In this document: piece by piece, positions 15,521 to 24,651 of the stretch
How the letters are laid out: each line of letters opens with the position of its first letter
Position numbering within the stretch: the stretch's first letter is position 1
Source: Acidobacteriota bacterium
GTDB taxonomy: Bacteria > Acidobacteriota > Holophagae > Thermotomaculales > Thermotomaculaceae
DNA length: 37,382 nt
Reading direction: 5' to 3'
Assembly: GCA_003650445.1 (NCBI GenBank)
Contig: QMQE01000001.1
Location: forward strand, 1-37,382
Translations under genes and position numbers: made by a program
The notes under the pieces: model-generated
Seen by the model: only the letters and a program-made list of their open reading frames with translations
Told to the model about the DNA's origin: nothing
Databases searched by the model: none

Positions 15521-16279
15521 TTACATGTCAACTTTCAAGTGCATAACACCATCGCGATTATCCACCATAAGGTCTGACACCATAAACGCCTTCTTCTTGT
15601 TTGCTGTTACAATGGTGATCATTTTCGCACCTCTGTCCACCATCAGCGGGCCATGGAGTTGGCTGATCTCGCGGGCTGTTCCCACAAAAACGCCATCCAC
15701 GTACACCGCGGCATCCGGATTGTTGATCTGGAAAAAAATCTTCAGAGGTGCCGCCACACGTGTCGGACTCGTTTGCTCAGGCTTTATATGAGACGGAGTA
15801 GCTGGCGACACAGGCACTTTATCCCGGCCGGGTTCCATTACCTTGTTCAAGTTCACTTGCTGGCCTGGAGCAACATTAATTGTAACCCGATAGCTGTGAA
15901 AGCCGGTTTTTCGTGCCTGTACCTCATGCTTCCCCGGGTTAACAATGAGGAAACGGGGGAAGCCGTCAAACTGGTCTGCTGTGCCAACCACGACTCCATC
16001 CAGACTGATTTCCGCATCTTTCGGTTGTATGTTTACATCAATGGCAGACAGGCCCTGTTGCTGATACTGATGACTGTCTGCGTAAATGGCACTGCCAATC
16101 AACGCACCCAAAAGAGACAATGCCACGATTCCGTTTGAATCAGAGTCTCCCTGAATAGCAACACTGCCACCGAATCGGCCATTATACGCCCCCACCTGTG
16201 TCCCAATCACCGCGTGGTGGCAGGACATGGTGAATATCAGCAGAACCCCGGTCAGGGCCATTCCTGTTCTTGTTTTCAT
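15521..16279 (-). CDS. PEGA-domain envelope lipoprotein
   Basis: The 252-residue protein has an N-terminal hydrophobic segment ending in TMSC, a plausible but imperfect lipobox. A glycine-rich stretch (ALSLLGALIGSAIYADS) may insert in the membrane. Two PEGA-like domains follow: one around IDVNIQPKDAEISLDGVVVG with PGKHEVQARKTGFHSY, another around FFQINNPDAAVYVDGVFVGT. A proline-rich linker (VPVSPATPSHIKPEQTSP) separates them. PEGA domains are common in surface proteins, but the role here is unknown. GGAGGG precedes the ATG at 16279. It is separate from the M16 unit. Confidence 0.75.
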   Translation of the reverse strand: MKTRTGMALTGVLLIFTMSCHHAVIGTQVGAYNGRFGGSVAIQGDSDSNGIVALSLLGALIGSAIYADSHQYQQQGLSAIDVNIQPKDAEISLDGVVVGTADQFDGFPRFLIVNPGKHEVQARKTGFHSYRVTINVAPGQQVNLNKVMEPGRDKVPVSPATPSHIKPEQTSPTRVAAPLKIFFQINNPDAAVYVDGVFVGTAREISQLHGPLMVDRGAKMITIVTANKKKAFMVSDLMVDNRDGVMHLKVDM

Positions 16280-16359
16280 GGAACCCTCCTCATAAAATCA
16301 GTTGCCACGAGATATACCATCAAGAAACATGCCAGTATCCTGCCCCACGGAGAGGACAA

Positions 16360-17172
16360 TTACGGTTTGTAGACAAAGGCAAACTTCCCCCGGTTTTTTT
16401 CGACAGCTATTCTGTACTCTTCTGAAGTATATTTTCCTGCCAACGATGACCGAAGGGGCAGGATTTGAACCGCAGGCTCCCAATGATAGGGCGTGCCTTC
16501 GCCCTTCAGAAAAATCTTTCCCTCCTCCAACGCCCATGCTGAATCGCTGAGTGAAAGACCTTCGGATTTCATGAAAAGACAAAAGTCTTTGAAACGGGCT
16601 GCGTCTTCCGGCTTATGAAAATGAAAAGTTTCGGAATAAATGTAAGCATTATGAAAATGGTCCGCCACATTGGTTACAGCCTGATATTTCAACCGTAATG
16701 CCATCAGGATGATAGCTGACAATACATCTTTCCCCAATCCCAGTCCCGGATAGTTCTGGCCCGGCAGTCTGGGTTTCTCGTCTGAAAAAGAAGATTTGGG
16801 ATTCTGTAGACACAGCCATTCTACTTTCAGTACCGGGAAAAGCTCATCCAGAGCAGTCTTGCGAACCAGAAGCTCTGCAATTACACGGTCTTTATCAAAG
16901 GGGGGTTCAAAAATCACGAGAAAATGGGAACCATCTTCACGGACCCCGAAACGGATATCTGTCTGCTCATAACCCAGCTCCCTCAGTTTCGCAACAAAAC
17001 CATATCGTTTTAGTGCCAACCTCAAGCCCTGCTCCGAGTAAAAGCCCAGAAAACGCTTAATATCATCTTCAAATAAATTGCCGAGGCAGAGATCGAAAGA
17101 ACAGTCTCTGGACAATTCCGCCGAAGTCAGATGACGATAGGTCCAGCGATATTTCAATGGAATTTTAAACAT
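16360..17172 (-). CDS. Unknown protein with a GNAT-like segment, partner of the deacylase
   Basis: The 270-residue cytoplasmic protein belongs to no family I can name with certainty. Residues about 134-185 (PRLPGQNYPGLGLGKDVL, then NVADHFHNAYIYSETFHF) follow the order of GNAT acetyltransferase motif A (Q-x-x-G-x-G in a loop before a helix) and motif B (N-x-x-A-x-x-x-Y, then aromatic-x-F). This suggests acyl-CoA binding but is an inference. It starts at ATG 17172, overlapping the deacylase stop by 8 nt, and is the last gene of the six-gene operon. Pairing of a putative acyltransferase with a deacetylase recalls acuA-acuC of Bacillus. Confidence 0.6.
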   Translation of the reverse strand: MFKIPLKYRWTYRHLTSAELSRDCSFDLCLGNLFEDDIKRFLGFYSEQGLRLALKRYGFVAKLRELGYEQTDIRFGVREDGSHFLVIFEPPFDKDRVIAELLVRKTALDELFPVLKVEWLCLQNPKSSFSDEKPRLPGQNYPGLGLGKDVLSAIILMALRLKYQAVTNVADHFHNAYIYSETFHFHKPEDAARFKDFCLFMKSEGLSLSDSAWALEEGKIFLKGEGTPYHWEPAVQILPLRSSLAGKYTSEEYRIAVEKNRGKFAFVYKP

Positions 17173-18094
17173 CACACCGTCCCCGCATCACGCATTTGAT
17201 AAACCGATAGTATAATTTCCATGATTCCTGGCCATATCCACCCCCTGCCAGTATCGCAACGGGACATTTTCGCTCTTTCGCCTGCGACATAACAAAGATG
17301 TCCCGCTCCAGCATTCCTTTGTCAGTCAACTCAAAGGTGCCCAGTGTGTCCTGGTAATGGGGGTCTCCACCCGCCACATACACAACAAGTTCCGGTTGAA
17401 AACTGTCCATAACTTCCGGCAGGGAATTCTTTAACCCCTGCAGATACATCTTATCATCACTGTGATCCGGCAACCTAACATCAAGATTGGTTTTAGAATC
17501 GATAGTATCCCAGTTATCACGGTGAATGGAATAGGTGAAACAACTATCGTCGTCTTGAAACATCAGCGCAGTCCCATTTCCCTGATGGTAATCAAGATCC
17601 ACAACCAACACTCTCTTTTTCCCGAATTCCTGCTGGAACCGGCGGATACCAATGGCAATATCATTCACCGGACAAAAGCCCTCTCCCTTTCCCGGCTTTG
17701 CGTGGTGATAACCGCCACCAAGGTTGAATACCGGTACCTGCTTCTCATACGCGGTCTTCATGGCAAGGATTGTCCCACCGGTGACCCACATAAAAAACTC
17801 GATAATATCCGTATCAAAAGGGCTCACATAGTCCAGAAACAGTATCTTACCAAGCAATTGCGGGTCTTTCAGTTTCTCAACATATTCAGGGCTGTGAACC
17901 AGGAGAAAATCATCCCAGCTTGCCGGGGCCGGTTCCAGAATTTCTTTTGAATGAACAATTTTCTCCTTTAAAAGCGCATTTCGAATCTTTCTGAATTTCG
18001 CACAGTCGAAAGTACTCCGGGGGCCTTTCTCACAGAGACCGAGAAAGTATTCGAAGGAGTAAACGATGTAACTTTTAGGTTGAAAAAAGAGCAT
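17165..18094 (-). CDS. Histone-deacetylase-family (AcuC/acetylpolyamine-type) deacylase
   Basis: The 309-residue zinc hydrolase has the core motifs of the arginase/deacetylase fold: GGGYHHAKPGKGEGFCPVND at 126-145 with the catalytic pair H130-H131, VLVVDLDYHQGNG at 162-174 with zinc ligands D168 and H170, and third ligand D244 in AGGDPHYQDTLG. Members remove acetyl or longer acyl groups from proteins or polyamines. The gene overlaps coaE by 20 nt and the downstream unknown gene by 8 nt, linking deacylation to CoA supply. Whether the substrate is protein lysine, a polyamine or a metabolite is not decided by the sequence. Confidence 0.88.
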   Translation of the reverse strand: MLFFQPKSYIVYSFEYFLGLCEKGPRSTFDCAKFRKIRNALLKEKIVHSKEILEPAPASWDDFLLVHSPEYVEKLKDPQLLGKILFLDYVSPFDTDIIEFFMWVTGGTILAMKTAYEKQVPVFNLGGGYHHAKPGKGEGFCPVNDIAIGIRRFQQEFGKKRVLVVDLDYHQGNGTALMFQDDDSCFTYSIHRDNWDTIDSKTNLDVRLPDHSDDKMYLQGLKNSLPEVMDSFQPELVVYVAGGDPHYQDTLGTFELTDKGMLERDIFVMSQAKERKCPVAILAGGGYGQESWKLYYRFIKCVMRGRCDV

Positions 18095-18677
18095 ATAACC
18101 GCCTTACCTGTTTCTCAGTCTCAGAAAATGAGCCGGAATTATCTATAAGATGATTTACGATTTTCTTTTTTTCCTCAATATCCATCTGGGTCGCGATGAA
18201 CCGCCTTGCGTCCGCTTCAGTCATGTGGTCCCGTTGCATCAGCCGCTGCAATTGGATCGGTTTCGGCGCGTAAACCAGAATCACATCCTTAAACCGTTTG
18301 TGACTGCCGGTTTCAATCAGCAATGCCGCATCCACAATCACGAGGGGAGCGGAAGCGTCTTTCACCAGGGCATCCTCCCGTTCAATAATCGCCGGATGAA
18401 GAATCCTGTTTAATAGAAGCCTGGCCGATTCGTCTTCAATAATTCGTTTTCGAAGCCGTTTTCGGTCTATACCCCCGTCCCCGCTTCTGATATCCGCACC
18501 GAGGCGACTCACCAGTTCTCCGATTATGGGCGAACCCGGCAGGGTCAATTCCCTTGCAATTTTGTCAGCGTCTACAATGAACGCCCCCAACTTCCTGAAC
18601 ATATTGGAAACCACTGATTTCCCGGTTGCAATGCCACCGGTCAAACCGACAACCCTAACTGAGGTCACAGTTTTCAT
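18075..18677 (-). CDS. coaE: Dephospho-CoA kinase
   Basis: The 200-residue kinase carries out the last step of coenzyme A synthesis, phosphorylating the 3'-hydroxyl of dephospho-CoA with ATP. The P-loop GLTGGIATGKS lies at about 11-21, followed by the family segment LGAFIVDADKIARELT. VYAPKPIQLQRLMQRD is the lid and acceptor region. The ATG at 18677 lies inside the end of meaB (23-nt overlap); a GTG three codons later is better spaced from the AGGGG site and is an alternative start. Confidence 0.92.
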   Translation of the reverse strand: MKTVTSVRVVGLTGGIATGKSVVSNMFRKLGAFIVDADKIARELTLPGSPIIGELVSRLGADIRSGDGGIDRKRLRKRIIEDESARLLLNRILHPAIIEREDALVKDASAPLVIVDAALLIETGSHKRFKDVILVYAPKPIQLQRLMQRDHMTEADARRFIATQMDIEEKKKIVNHLIDNSGSFSETEKQVRRLYALFST

Positions 18678-19608
18678 CCCCTTTGTTTCTCAATGCGTCA
18701 ATCATTTGGCTGGACGCAGAATACGGGTCTGTTTTCCGCCTTGCCAGCTTTAGAACCAAGTTGTTGTACTCGTCTTCTCCCATGGCTTTCTTTGCCTCAG
18801 GCAGAATACGGGCATTCAATATATTTTTAAGGCGATAATCCGCCCGTTCCAGTATCGTTTCCTCAGTCGGACCTGCCCTTCCGCTTCTGTAAAGGATTGA
18901 CAAGACAATATCTTTTAATTCATCTATACCTTCATTCGATATGGCAACGGTACGGACAATTGGAATATTCTTTGAAGAAAGATGATTCAGATATTGAAGC
19001 TGGCTTTCCAGTTTTTCAACACCATTTCGGTCTGCCTTATTAACGACAAAAATATCGGCAATTTCCATAATCCCCGCCTTTATGGCCTGAATTTCGTCGC
19101 CCAGTCCCGGTACCAGCACCACAAGGCTCATTTCACTTACCCGGATTATTTCAACTTCATCCTGCCCCACACCGACTGTTTCAATGACAATCATGTCCAT
19201 CCCTGCGGCATCCATGACATCCACAGCATCCATACATGCATGGGTTAATCCGCCCATCGCACCTCTTGTTGCCATGGACCGGACAAAAACCCCCGGTAAG
19301 GTGGAAATGTTCCGCATCCGAATCCTGTCTCCCAGTACGGCACCGCCGGAGAAGGGGCTGGTGGGATCCACCGCAATCACGCCCACACGCTTTCCCATTC
19401 CGGCTAAACCCGCCACAAGGTGGTTTGTTAAAGTTGATTTTCCTGCTCCGGGAGGCCCGGTAATCCCCAGAATTCGAGCTTTGCCCGTATAGGAATACAA
19501 ATGGCCCATCAACAGCCTGGCGTTCTCAGTCTCATTTTCAACAACAGAAATTGCCCGGGCCAATGCCCGTTCATCTCCTCTGAGCACCCCCCTGGCCAAT
19601 TCCTTCAT
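18655..19608 (-). CDS. meaB: Methylmalonyl-CoA mutase-associated GTPase MeaB
   Basis: The 317-residue G3E-family GTPase acts as chaperone for B12-dependent acyl-CoA mutases. The P-loop ITGPPGAGKST, the VDPTSPFSGGAVLGDRIRM segment, VIETVGVGQDEVEI (switch region) and NKADRNG (base specificity) are all present. The start at ATG 19608 is chosen because AGGTGG lies 5 nt upstream; the GTG at 19617 overlaps that site. No mutase gene is in the window, but the preceding acyl-CoA dehydrogenase gene fits branched-chain or propionate metabolism. The client could be methylmalonyl-CoA mutase or a relative such as isobutyryl-CoA mutase. Confidence 0.93.
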   Translation of the reverse strand: MKELARGVLRGDERALARAISVVENETENARLLMGHLYSYTGKARILGITGPPGAGKSTLTNHLVAGLAGMGKRVGVIAVDPTSPFSGGAVLGDRIRMRNISTLPGVFVRSMATRGAMGGLTHACMDAVDVMDAAGMDMIVIETVGVGQDEVEIIRVSEMSLVVLVPGLGDEIQAIKAGIMEIADIFVVNKADRNGVEKLESQLQYLNHLSSKNIPIVRTVAISNEGIDELKDIVLSILYRSGRAGPTEETILERADYRLKNILNARILPEAKKAMGEDEYNNLVLKLARRKTDPYSASSQMIDALRNKGDENCDLS

Positions 19609-19652
19609 CGCATCCACCTGTTTTCTACCACAATATCAGGGTATGCCCAGCC

Positions 19653-20795
19653 TTAATCGCGCAATAATTGCCGTGCAATTACAATTCTCTGGATTTCAGA
19701 AGTCCCTTCACCGATTGTGCCGAGTTTCGCGTCCCGATAAAATTTTTCAACCGGATAGTCCTTGATGTAACCATAACCACCGAAAATTTGAACCGCTTCA
19801 TCCGCAACCCGCACGGCAACTTCAGAAGCATAGAGTTTTGCCATCCCGGAAATCTGGTTCACATTTTTCCCTGCATCCCGCATGGAAGCTGCTTGATATA
19901 CGAGAAGCCTTGCCGCTTCCACCTCAGTTGCCATGTCCGCAAGTTTGAATTGGATTGCCTGAAAAGCCGAAATACTTCGGCCGAATGCCTGCCGTTCTTT
20001 GGCGTATTTCACCGCATGATCCAAAGCGCCCTGTGCCATTCCCAGGCAATAAGCCGCAATAGAGATGCGTCCCCCATCCAGGGTAGCCAGCGCATTGATG
20101 AATCCTTCACCTTCTTTTCCAAGAAGGTTTTCTGCAGGAACTTCTGCATCCTCAAAAATCAGCTCTGATGTATCACTGGCCCGCATTCCCATCTTGTTTT
20201 CTTTTTTTCCGGGATGAAAACCTGGAAAACCCTTCTCCAGAATAAATGCCGATATCCCATGCTTCCCTTTTTCAGGGTCTGTACGCGCCATTACGACGTA
20301 GGTATCGGCGTAGGTTCCATGGGTGATAAAGGTCTTGCTGCCATTCAGTATGTATTTATCCCCGACACGCTTTGCTTTTGTCCGTAAACCGCCCGCGTCC
20401 GAACCGGAGCTGGACTCGGTCAGTCCCCAGGCACCCAGTGCTCTTCCTTCTGCAAGTGGAATCAGATATTTTTCCTTTTGCGCGTCATTGGCAAATTTTT
20501 GAATCTGGCCGGTACAAAGAGAGTTGTGAGCTGCAACTCCAAGGCCGATGCTGCCATCCACACGGGAAATTTCTTCCACAATTGATGCGTATTCTACGTA
20601 GCCATAGCCGGCACCACCCCACTTCTCCGGCACAACGATTCCGAGAAAACCAAGCTCACCCATCTGGAGAAACAGGTCTTTCGGGAAAGTCTGTGCTTCG
20701 TCCCATTCCATAATGTGGGGCCGAATCTCTTTTTCGGCAAAATCACGTGCCGTCTTACGAAGGAGAAGTTGTTCCTCAGAAAAACCAAAATCCAT
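19653..20795 (-). CDS. Acyl-CoA dehydrogenase
   Basis: The 380-residue FAD enzyme oxidises acyl-CoA to 2-enoyl-CoA, passing electrons to ETF. The family segment GAWGLTESSSGSDAGGLRT and the C-terminal QIFGGYGYIKDYPVEKFYRD are visible. E363 in GEGTSEIQR occupies the catalytic glutamate position of short-chain and branched-chain members. An AAGGGGGC site precedes the ATG at 20795. The gene is 11 nt after the S41 protease and 44 nt before meaB. Likely substrates are butyryl- or short branched-chain acyl-CoA, which fits Ptb/Buk and MeaB elsewhere in the window. Confidence 0.92.
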   Translation of the reverse strand: MDFGFSEEQLLLRKTARDFAEKEIRPHIMEWDEAQTFPKDLFLQMGELGFLGIVVPEKWGGAGYGYVEYASIVEEISRVDGSIGLGVAAHNSLCTGQIQKFANDAQKEKYLIPLAEGRALGAWGLTESSSGSDAGGLRTKAKRVGDKYILNGSKTFITHGTYADTYVVMARTDPEKGKHGISAFILEKGFPGFHPGKKENKMGMRASDTSELIFEDAEVPAENLLGKEGEGFINALATLDGGRISIAAYCLGMAQGALDHAVKYAKERQAFGRSISAFQAIQFKLADMATEVEAARLLVYQAASMRDAGKNVNQISGMAKLYASEVAVRVADEAVQIFGGYGYIKDYPVEKFYRDAKLGTIGEGTSEIQRIVIARQLLRD

Positions 20796-20806
20796 ATCAA
20801 GCCCCC

Positions 20807-22360
20807 TTAATTTTGAGCTGCGACCAGCTTTTTTCCATGAAACTTCTTTGCCCTCCGGTAAAGTGCAATAGATTCCGGGAAGCTGCTCACTGCTTTCTTA
20901 AACTGTTCGTCAATTTTCAGAAACCGACGGGCCCCGGCCTCAAGGCCGAACTTTGCGGATAGAATTTCCTGCTCAATTGTTGTCCGGATATATGCGTTGT
21001 TCTTCTCAAATTCCTTATCGGTGAACTGAATTTTTTTCTCTTTCAAGAATTTCTTGAAAGCCTTTAGAACATTCTTGTCTGCCTTAAACTCTCTGGAAAT
21101 ATCACTGTGAGTGTTGCTATATGCAATTGCAAATCGGAAAAAAGCAGATGTACGGAACCGGAGATTTATAAGAAAACTGTCCAGCGTACCCATTTCCACT
21201 TCCTTATCGGGAGTAATTCCACCCCCGGCATGCACCTTTCTGCCAATCTTTGTTTTGAATATAGGCAGATTCTTCTCTTCTTTTTCAAGCTTCTTATCAC
21301 TGGGATTGAAGTAGTCGGCAAAAGAGCGTGAATAGTCCCGCTGAATGCATCTGCCAGACGCTGTGTAGTATTTTGCAGTGGTCAATGCCAATGCCTCATC
21401 ACTCCCGATTTTGAAGACACTCTGCACAAGCCCCTTGCCCCATGAGGTTTTTCCCACAAGGAGTCCCCGATCATTGTCCTGGATGGAGCCCGCAACAATT
21501 TCAGAACCGGAAGCGCTGCCCCGGTTAATCAACACAACAATAGGTAACTTTTCAAATCCCAGGTCTTTTTTTGCAAAAAAATCAACCCGGTCTGAAGACG
21601 TTCTCCCCTTGATAGAGACCACGAGATCTCCCTTGGGCAGAAAAAGGTCGGAGATGTAAACTGCTGCATTCAATAGCCCGCCAGGGTTATTCCGAAGATC
21701 CAGAACCAGCCGTTTCATCCCCTGTTTTTTCAATTTCTGCAGTGCGTCCAGCATTTCCTTTCCGCTCTTTTCACCAAAACTCTTCAGAAGAATATAGCCG
21801 GTGTCCCGATCCGCCATGAAGGCATATTCCACTGTTCGTTCAGGAATTTCAGCCCTTTCTACTGTAAAATGAAGAAGCTTCTTCACGCCGGGCCGCTTAA
21901 TCGTGATGTTAACCCGGGTTCCCTTCTTCCCCCTCAAAAGAGTGACGGCTCCATTTGTATTCATATCCTCGGTGGACTCACCGTTAATTTCATAAATCAC
22001 ATCACCGGACCTGAGTCCGATTCGGGCAGCAGGTGTATTGGCTATGGGAGCCACCACAGTGATTTTTCCATTCCGCATGGAGATAATCATCCCGATGCCG
22101 TAAAAGCGGCCGACCTGATCTTCCTGCATCCTGCGATAGTCTTCCCGGTTCATAAAAATTGAATGGGGATCCAGTGTCTTCAACATCCCGCCGATGGAGC
22201 CCTCAATGAATTTTTCATAATCGAAAGTTGCCACCGAGTGGGTCCTCAAAAATGCCGACAGGGAAACCAGGCGTCTCAGTCTGGCCTCTTCCGCGGAGGT
22301 CGCTGCAATTAATACCAGGCACAAGACTGCAACCATCATCGCTACCGTTGCTTTTTTCAT
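20807..22360 (-). CDS. S41 C-terminal processing protease (CtpA/Prc family)
   Basis: The 517-residue periplasmic serine protease begins with a signal peptide (MKKATVAMMVAVLCLVLIAATSAEEA). A PDZ domain lies at about 85-170 (VAPIANTPAARIGLRSGDVIYEING). The protease core has the catalytic triad expected for Prc: S284 in GSASGSE, K309 in SWGKG and Q313, with the same 25- and 4-residue spacings as E. coli Prc. After about 340 there is a charged, helical C-terminal extension of about 170 residues. It is the first gene of the operon running down to 16360, an unusual neighbour for CoA genes. Confidence 0.9.
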   Translation of the reverse strand: MKKATVAMMVAVLCLVLIAATSAEEARLRRLVSLSAFLRTHSVATFDYEKFIEGSIGGMLKTLDPHSIFMNREDYRRMQEDQVGRFYGIGMIISMRNGKITVVAPIANTPAARIGLRSGDVIYEINGESTEDMNTNGAVTLLRGKKGTRVNITIKRPGVKKLLHFTVERAEIPERTVEYAFMADRDTGYILLKSFGEKSGKEMLDALQKLKKQGMKRLVLDLRNNPGGLLNAAVYISDLFLPKGDLVVSIKGRTSSDRVDFFAKKDLGFEKLPIVVLINRGSASGSEIVAGSIQDNDRGLLVGKTSWGKGLVQSVFKIGSDEALALTTAKYYTASGRCIQRDYSRSFADYFNPSDKKLEKEEKNLPIFKTKIGRKVHAGGGITPDKEVEMGTLDSFLINLRFRTSAFFRFAIAYSNTHSDISREFKADKNVLKAFKKFLKEKKIQFTDKEFEKNNAYIRTTIEQEILSAKFGLEAGARRFLKIDEQFKKAVSSFPESIALYRRAKKFHGKKLVAAQN

Positions 22361-22512
22361 ACTCTGCTATGCTCCTTCAACGCCGGGTCATGCTTAAATC
22401 AGCCAACCGGGCAATTCCTGATTTTGTCTGCTTTTGAAGAGCTTTCTCCGTGGTTTAAAACTATCAAATGCCCTTCACTCATCTCCTTCAAACAGTCTCT
22501 GCCGTAATTGTA

Positions 22513-22540
22513 CCAAAAAAAACCCCCCATTCGGGGGGTG
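22513..22540 (-). terminator. Intrinsic terminator downstream of htpX
   Basis: On the minus strand ACCCCCC and GGGGGGT (22522-22528 and 22533-22539) form a 7-bp GC stem with a 4-nt loop, followed by a run of Ts (the A-run at 22515-22521 on plus). It separates htpX from the S41 protease operon. Confidence 0.85.
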
Positions 22541-22712
22541 ATTTGTATGAAAAATGGAGGTCACTTAAATTCAGATGCAAGGTCGATGCCACAAATCAGC
22601 AATAACTCTCCACTATAACTCTAAACTCCTGTTTCCTCAGCATATTCCACATCTAATTTCAGATATTGGTACTTTCAGATAAGACAGACTGCGCCAGTTT
22701 TCCTCATCACTA

Positions 22713-22727
22713 TGCCATTGTGGCATG
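22713..22727. promoter_or_regulatory. Small palindrome ATGCCA-TTG-TGGCAT
   Basis: A perfect 6-bp inverted repeat with a 3-nt centre lies 26 nt after the htpX stop. No T-run follows on the minus strand. It may be a minor hairpin or a protein-binding site; nothing more can be said. The rest of 22541-22752 shows nothing. Confidence 0.2.
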
Positions 22728-22752
22728 ACAAAATAACAGTTTCGCCTTTTTG

Positions 22753-23601
22753 TCAACGTGCCATTTCTTCCAATCTGCGAATCCTCTCCCCGGTAGCGGG
22801 ATGAGTGGCAAACAGAGAAGATATCCGTCGCCCGGAAAATGGGTTCACGATGAACATATGGGCAGTCTGGGGAGTCGCCCGTTTCAACGGAACCTGACGG
22901 GAAAACTGATCCAGTTTTCGCAGGGCACTGGCGAGGTAAAGGGGATTCCCGGAGAATTTTGCGCCGCCGCTGTCAGCAAGATACTCCCTGGAACGGGAAA
23001 TGGCCATCTGAATAATCATAGCAGCCAGCGGGGCAATGAACATGGCAATCAACAAGCCGAAGATCCCACCATCATCGTCATTGGAGCCACCGAATCCACC
23101 AAAAATCGCACCCCATCGTGCGATACTGGCCAATACCATGATTGCGCCGGAAAATACAGCGGCAATGGTGCCAATGAGAATATCCCTGTGCACCACATGG
23201 GCCATCTCATGGCCCAGTACCCCTTTCAATTCATTCCGATCCAGAATCTGGAGTATGCCTTCTGTTACCGCCACTGCCGCGTGGCTGGGATTCCGCCCGG
23301 TCGCAAATGCGTTGGGTGATGACTCCGGCACAATGTAAAGCCTTGGCATGGGAATTCCTGCCGCCACGGACAGTTCCTGCACAATGCCGTACAATTCAGG
23401 TTGTTCCATCTGGGTTACTTCCCTGGCACGGTATCTCTTCAACACAATTTTGTCCGAAAACCAGTAGGAAAAGAAATTAAGACATGCGGCAAAAACCAGT
23501 GCCAGCACCATGCCGCCCTGGCCACCTACCATTCGTCCGATCCACACAAAAAGAAGTGTCATTGCCGTCATCAGAACCATACTCTTAATCCAGTTTGTCA
23601 T
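22753..23601 (-). CDS. htpX: HtpX-type membrane zinc metalloprotease
   Basis: The 282-residue M48 protease degrades misfolded membrane proteins at the inner membrane. Two N-terminal helices (about 8-25 and 30-48) are followed by the zinc motif H131-EMA-H135 in GVLGHEMAHVVHRD. Two further hydrophobic segments and SREYLADSGGAKFSGNP follow, the latter carrying the third ligand. The start at 23601 has GGGAGG 6-7 nt upstream. It is followed by a clear terminator. Family members are often induced by envelope or heat stress; no specific operator is seen. Confidence 0.93.
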   Translation of the reverse strand: MTNWIKSMVLMTAMTLLFVWIGRMVGGQGGMVLALVFAACLNFFSYWFSDKIVLKRYRAREVTQMEQPELYGIVQELSVAAGIPMPRLYIVPESSPNAFATGRNPSHAAVAVTEGILQILDRNELKGVLGHEMAHVVHRDILIGTIAAVFSGAIMVLASIARWGAIFGGFGGSNDDDGGIFGLLIAMFIAPLAAMIIQMAISRSREYLADSGGAKFSGNPLYLASALRKLDQFSRQVPLKRATPQTAHMFIVNPFSGRRISSLFATHPATGERIRRLEEMAR

Positions 23602-23666
23602 TGAAATCCTCCCTGTTGCAATTTCTCATTCTCCCGGATGACAATATAGCCCATCCGGATGTTTTT

Positions 23667-24638
23667 TCAATAGCTTCCTGAAAACTTGTCATCGACAATT
23701 TTTTTTACCATTGCCAGAGAATCCGCATTTTGAATCAGTGACGCAAAATGGTGGCCAAATTTCATATTTTTCGAAAAATACCAGGTGAATTCCTTGATTC
23801 TCCCGAGGAACCGACTCTCCTCAAAATAATCCGAAAAGAGCCGAACAGCTTCCCGGTACACATGAAGGAGAAATTCGCCGTTTATATCCAACTGCTTTCC
23901 TGCAATTTCACTGAAAATCCAGGGCTTCTGTACCGCCGCCCGGCCCACCATGACCCCGTCGCAGCCGGTTTCGTCAATCATGCGAAGACAATCTTCCCGC
24001 CCCTTTACATCTCCGTTCCCGATCACAGGGACTGCCATCAGGGACTTCATGTAGCCAATATATTCCCAGCGGGAAAGCCGTTTCAGTTTTTCCCCGGTTA
24101 TACGAGGATGAATCGTTACCGCCGCTACTTCATTTTCTTTCAGAACTAAGGAAAGATCTGTCAGAAAACCCCGATCCGGTACCTTCCCTAAACGGATTTT
24201 CACCGTTATCGGAACACTGGACACCGCCTTCATGGCGGACAGAATCTTCCCGACCATATCCAGGTCACTCAACAGATGCGCCCCTGCCTTTCTTTTTTTC
24301 GCGATTTCAGGAGCAGGACAGGCAAGGTTCAGATCTACAATATCAGCAGGGCCTTCACAGAGTTTTCGGGTTGCCGCTTCAGCATCTTCCGGACAGGAGG
24401 CAAATATCTGGTAGGAAATGGGATGTTCCGCATCGTCACATTGAACGAAGCCTGGACGGTCAAAAAACTCTGCCGGAAGTGTCCTTGCACTGAGCATCTC
24501 GGTGAACATCAAGCCCGGCGGGCCGTATTTCCTCACCAGCCGCCTGAACGGCAAATGAGTAATTCCAGCCATCGGGGCCAGAACAAGGGCCGGGCTTATG
24601 GCAATATCCGCAATGTCAAAACCCTCTGGAAGTCCCAA
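23667..24638 (-). CDS. dus: tRNA-dihydrouridine synthase
   Basis: The 323-residue FMN enzyme reduces uridine in the tRNA D-loop. LAPMAGITHLPFRRL lies at 20-34, catalytic C107 in VDLNLACPAPEIAKK, then VPITVKIRLG, VIGNGDVKG and CDGVMVGRAAVQKPWIF (FMN binding). The start TTG at 24638 is preferred because GAGG lies 6 nt upstream; an upstream TTG at 24665 would overlap pmbA by 14 nt. It lies 13 nt after pmbA and is likely co-transcribed with pmbA and tldD. DusA, DusB or DusC subtype is not clear. Confidence 0.88.
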   Translation of the reverse strand: MGLPEGFDIADIAISPALVLAPMAGITHLPFRRLVRKYGPPGLMFTEMLSARTLPAEFFDRPGFVQCDDAEHPISYQIFASCPEDAEAATRKLCEGPADIVDLNLACPAPEIAKKRKAGAHLLSDLDMVGKILSAMKAVSSVPITVKIRLGKVPDRGFLTDLSLVLKENEVAAVTIHPRITGEKLKRLSRWEYIGYMKSLMAVPVIGNGDVKGREDCLRMIDETGCDGVMVGRAAVQKPWIFSEIAGKQLDINGEFLLHVYREAVRLFSDYFEESRFLGRIKEFTWYFSKNMKFGHHFASLIQNADSLAMVKKIVDDKFSGSY

Positions 24639-24651
24639 AAGGCACCTCTTT

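Noticed and set aside
22720..22760. TTGACA-like promoter on the minus strand at the htpX stop
   Set aside because: A TTGACA is present, but the sequence 17 nt further is not a -10 box and the next gene start is about 380 nt away beyond a terminator.
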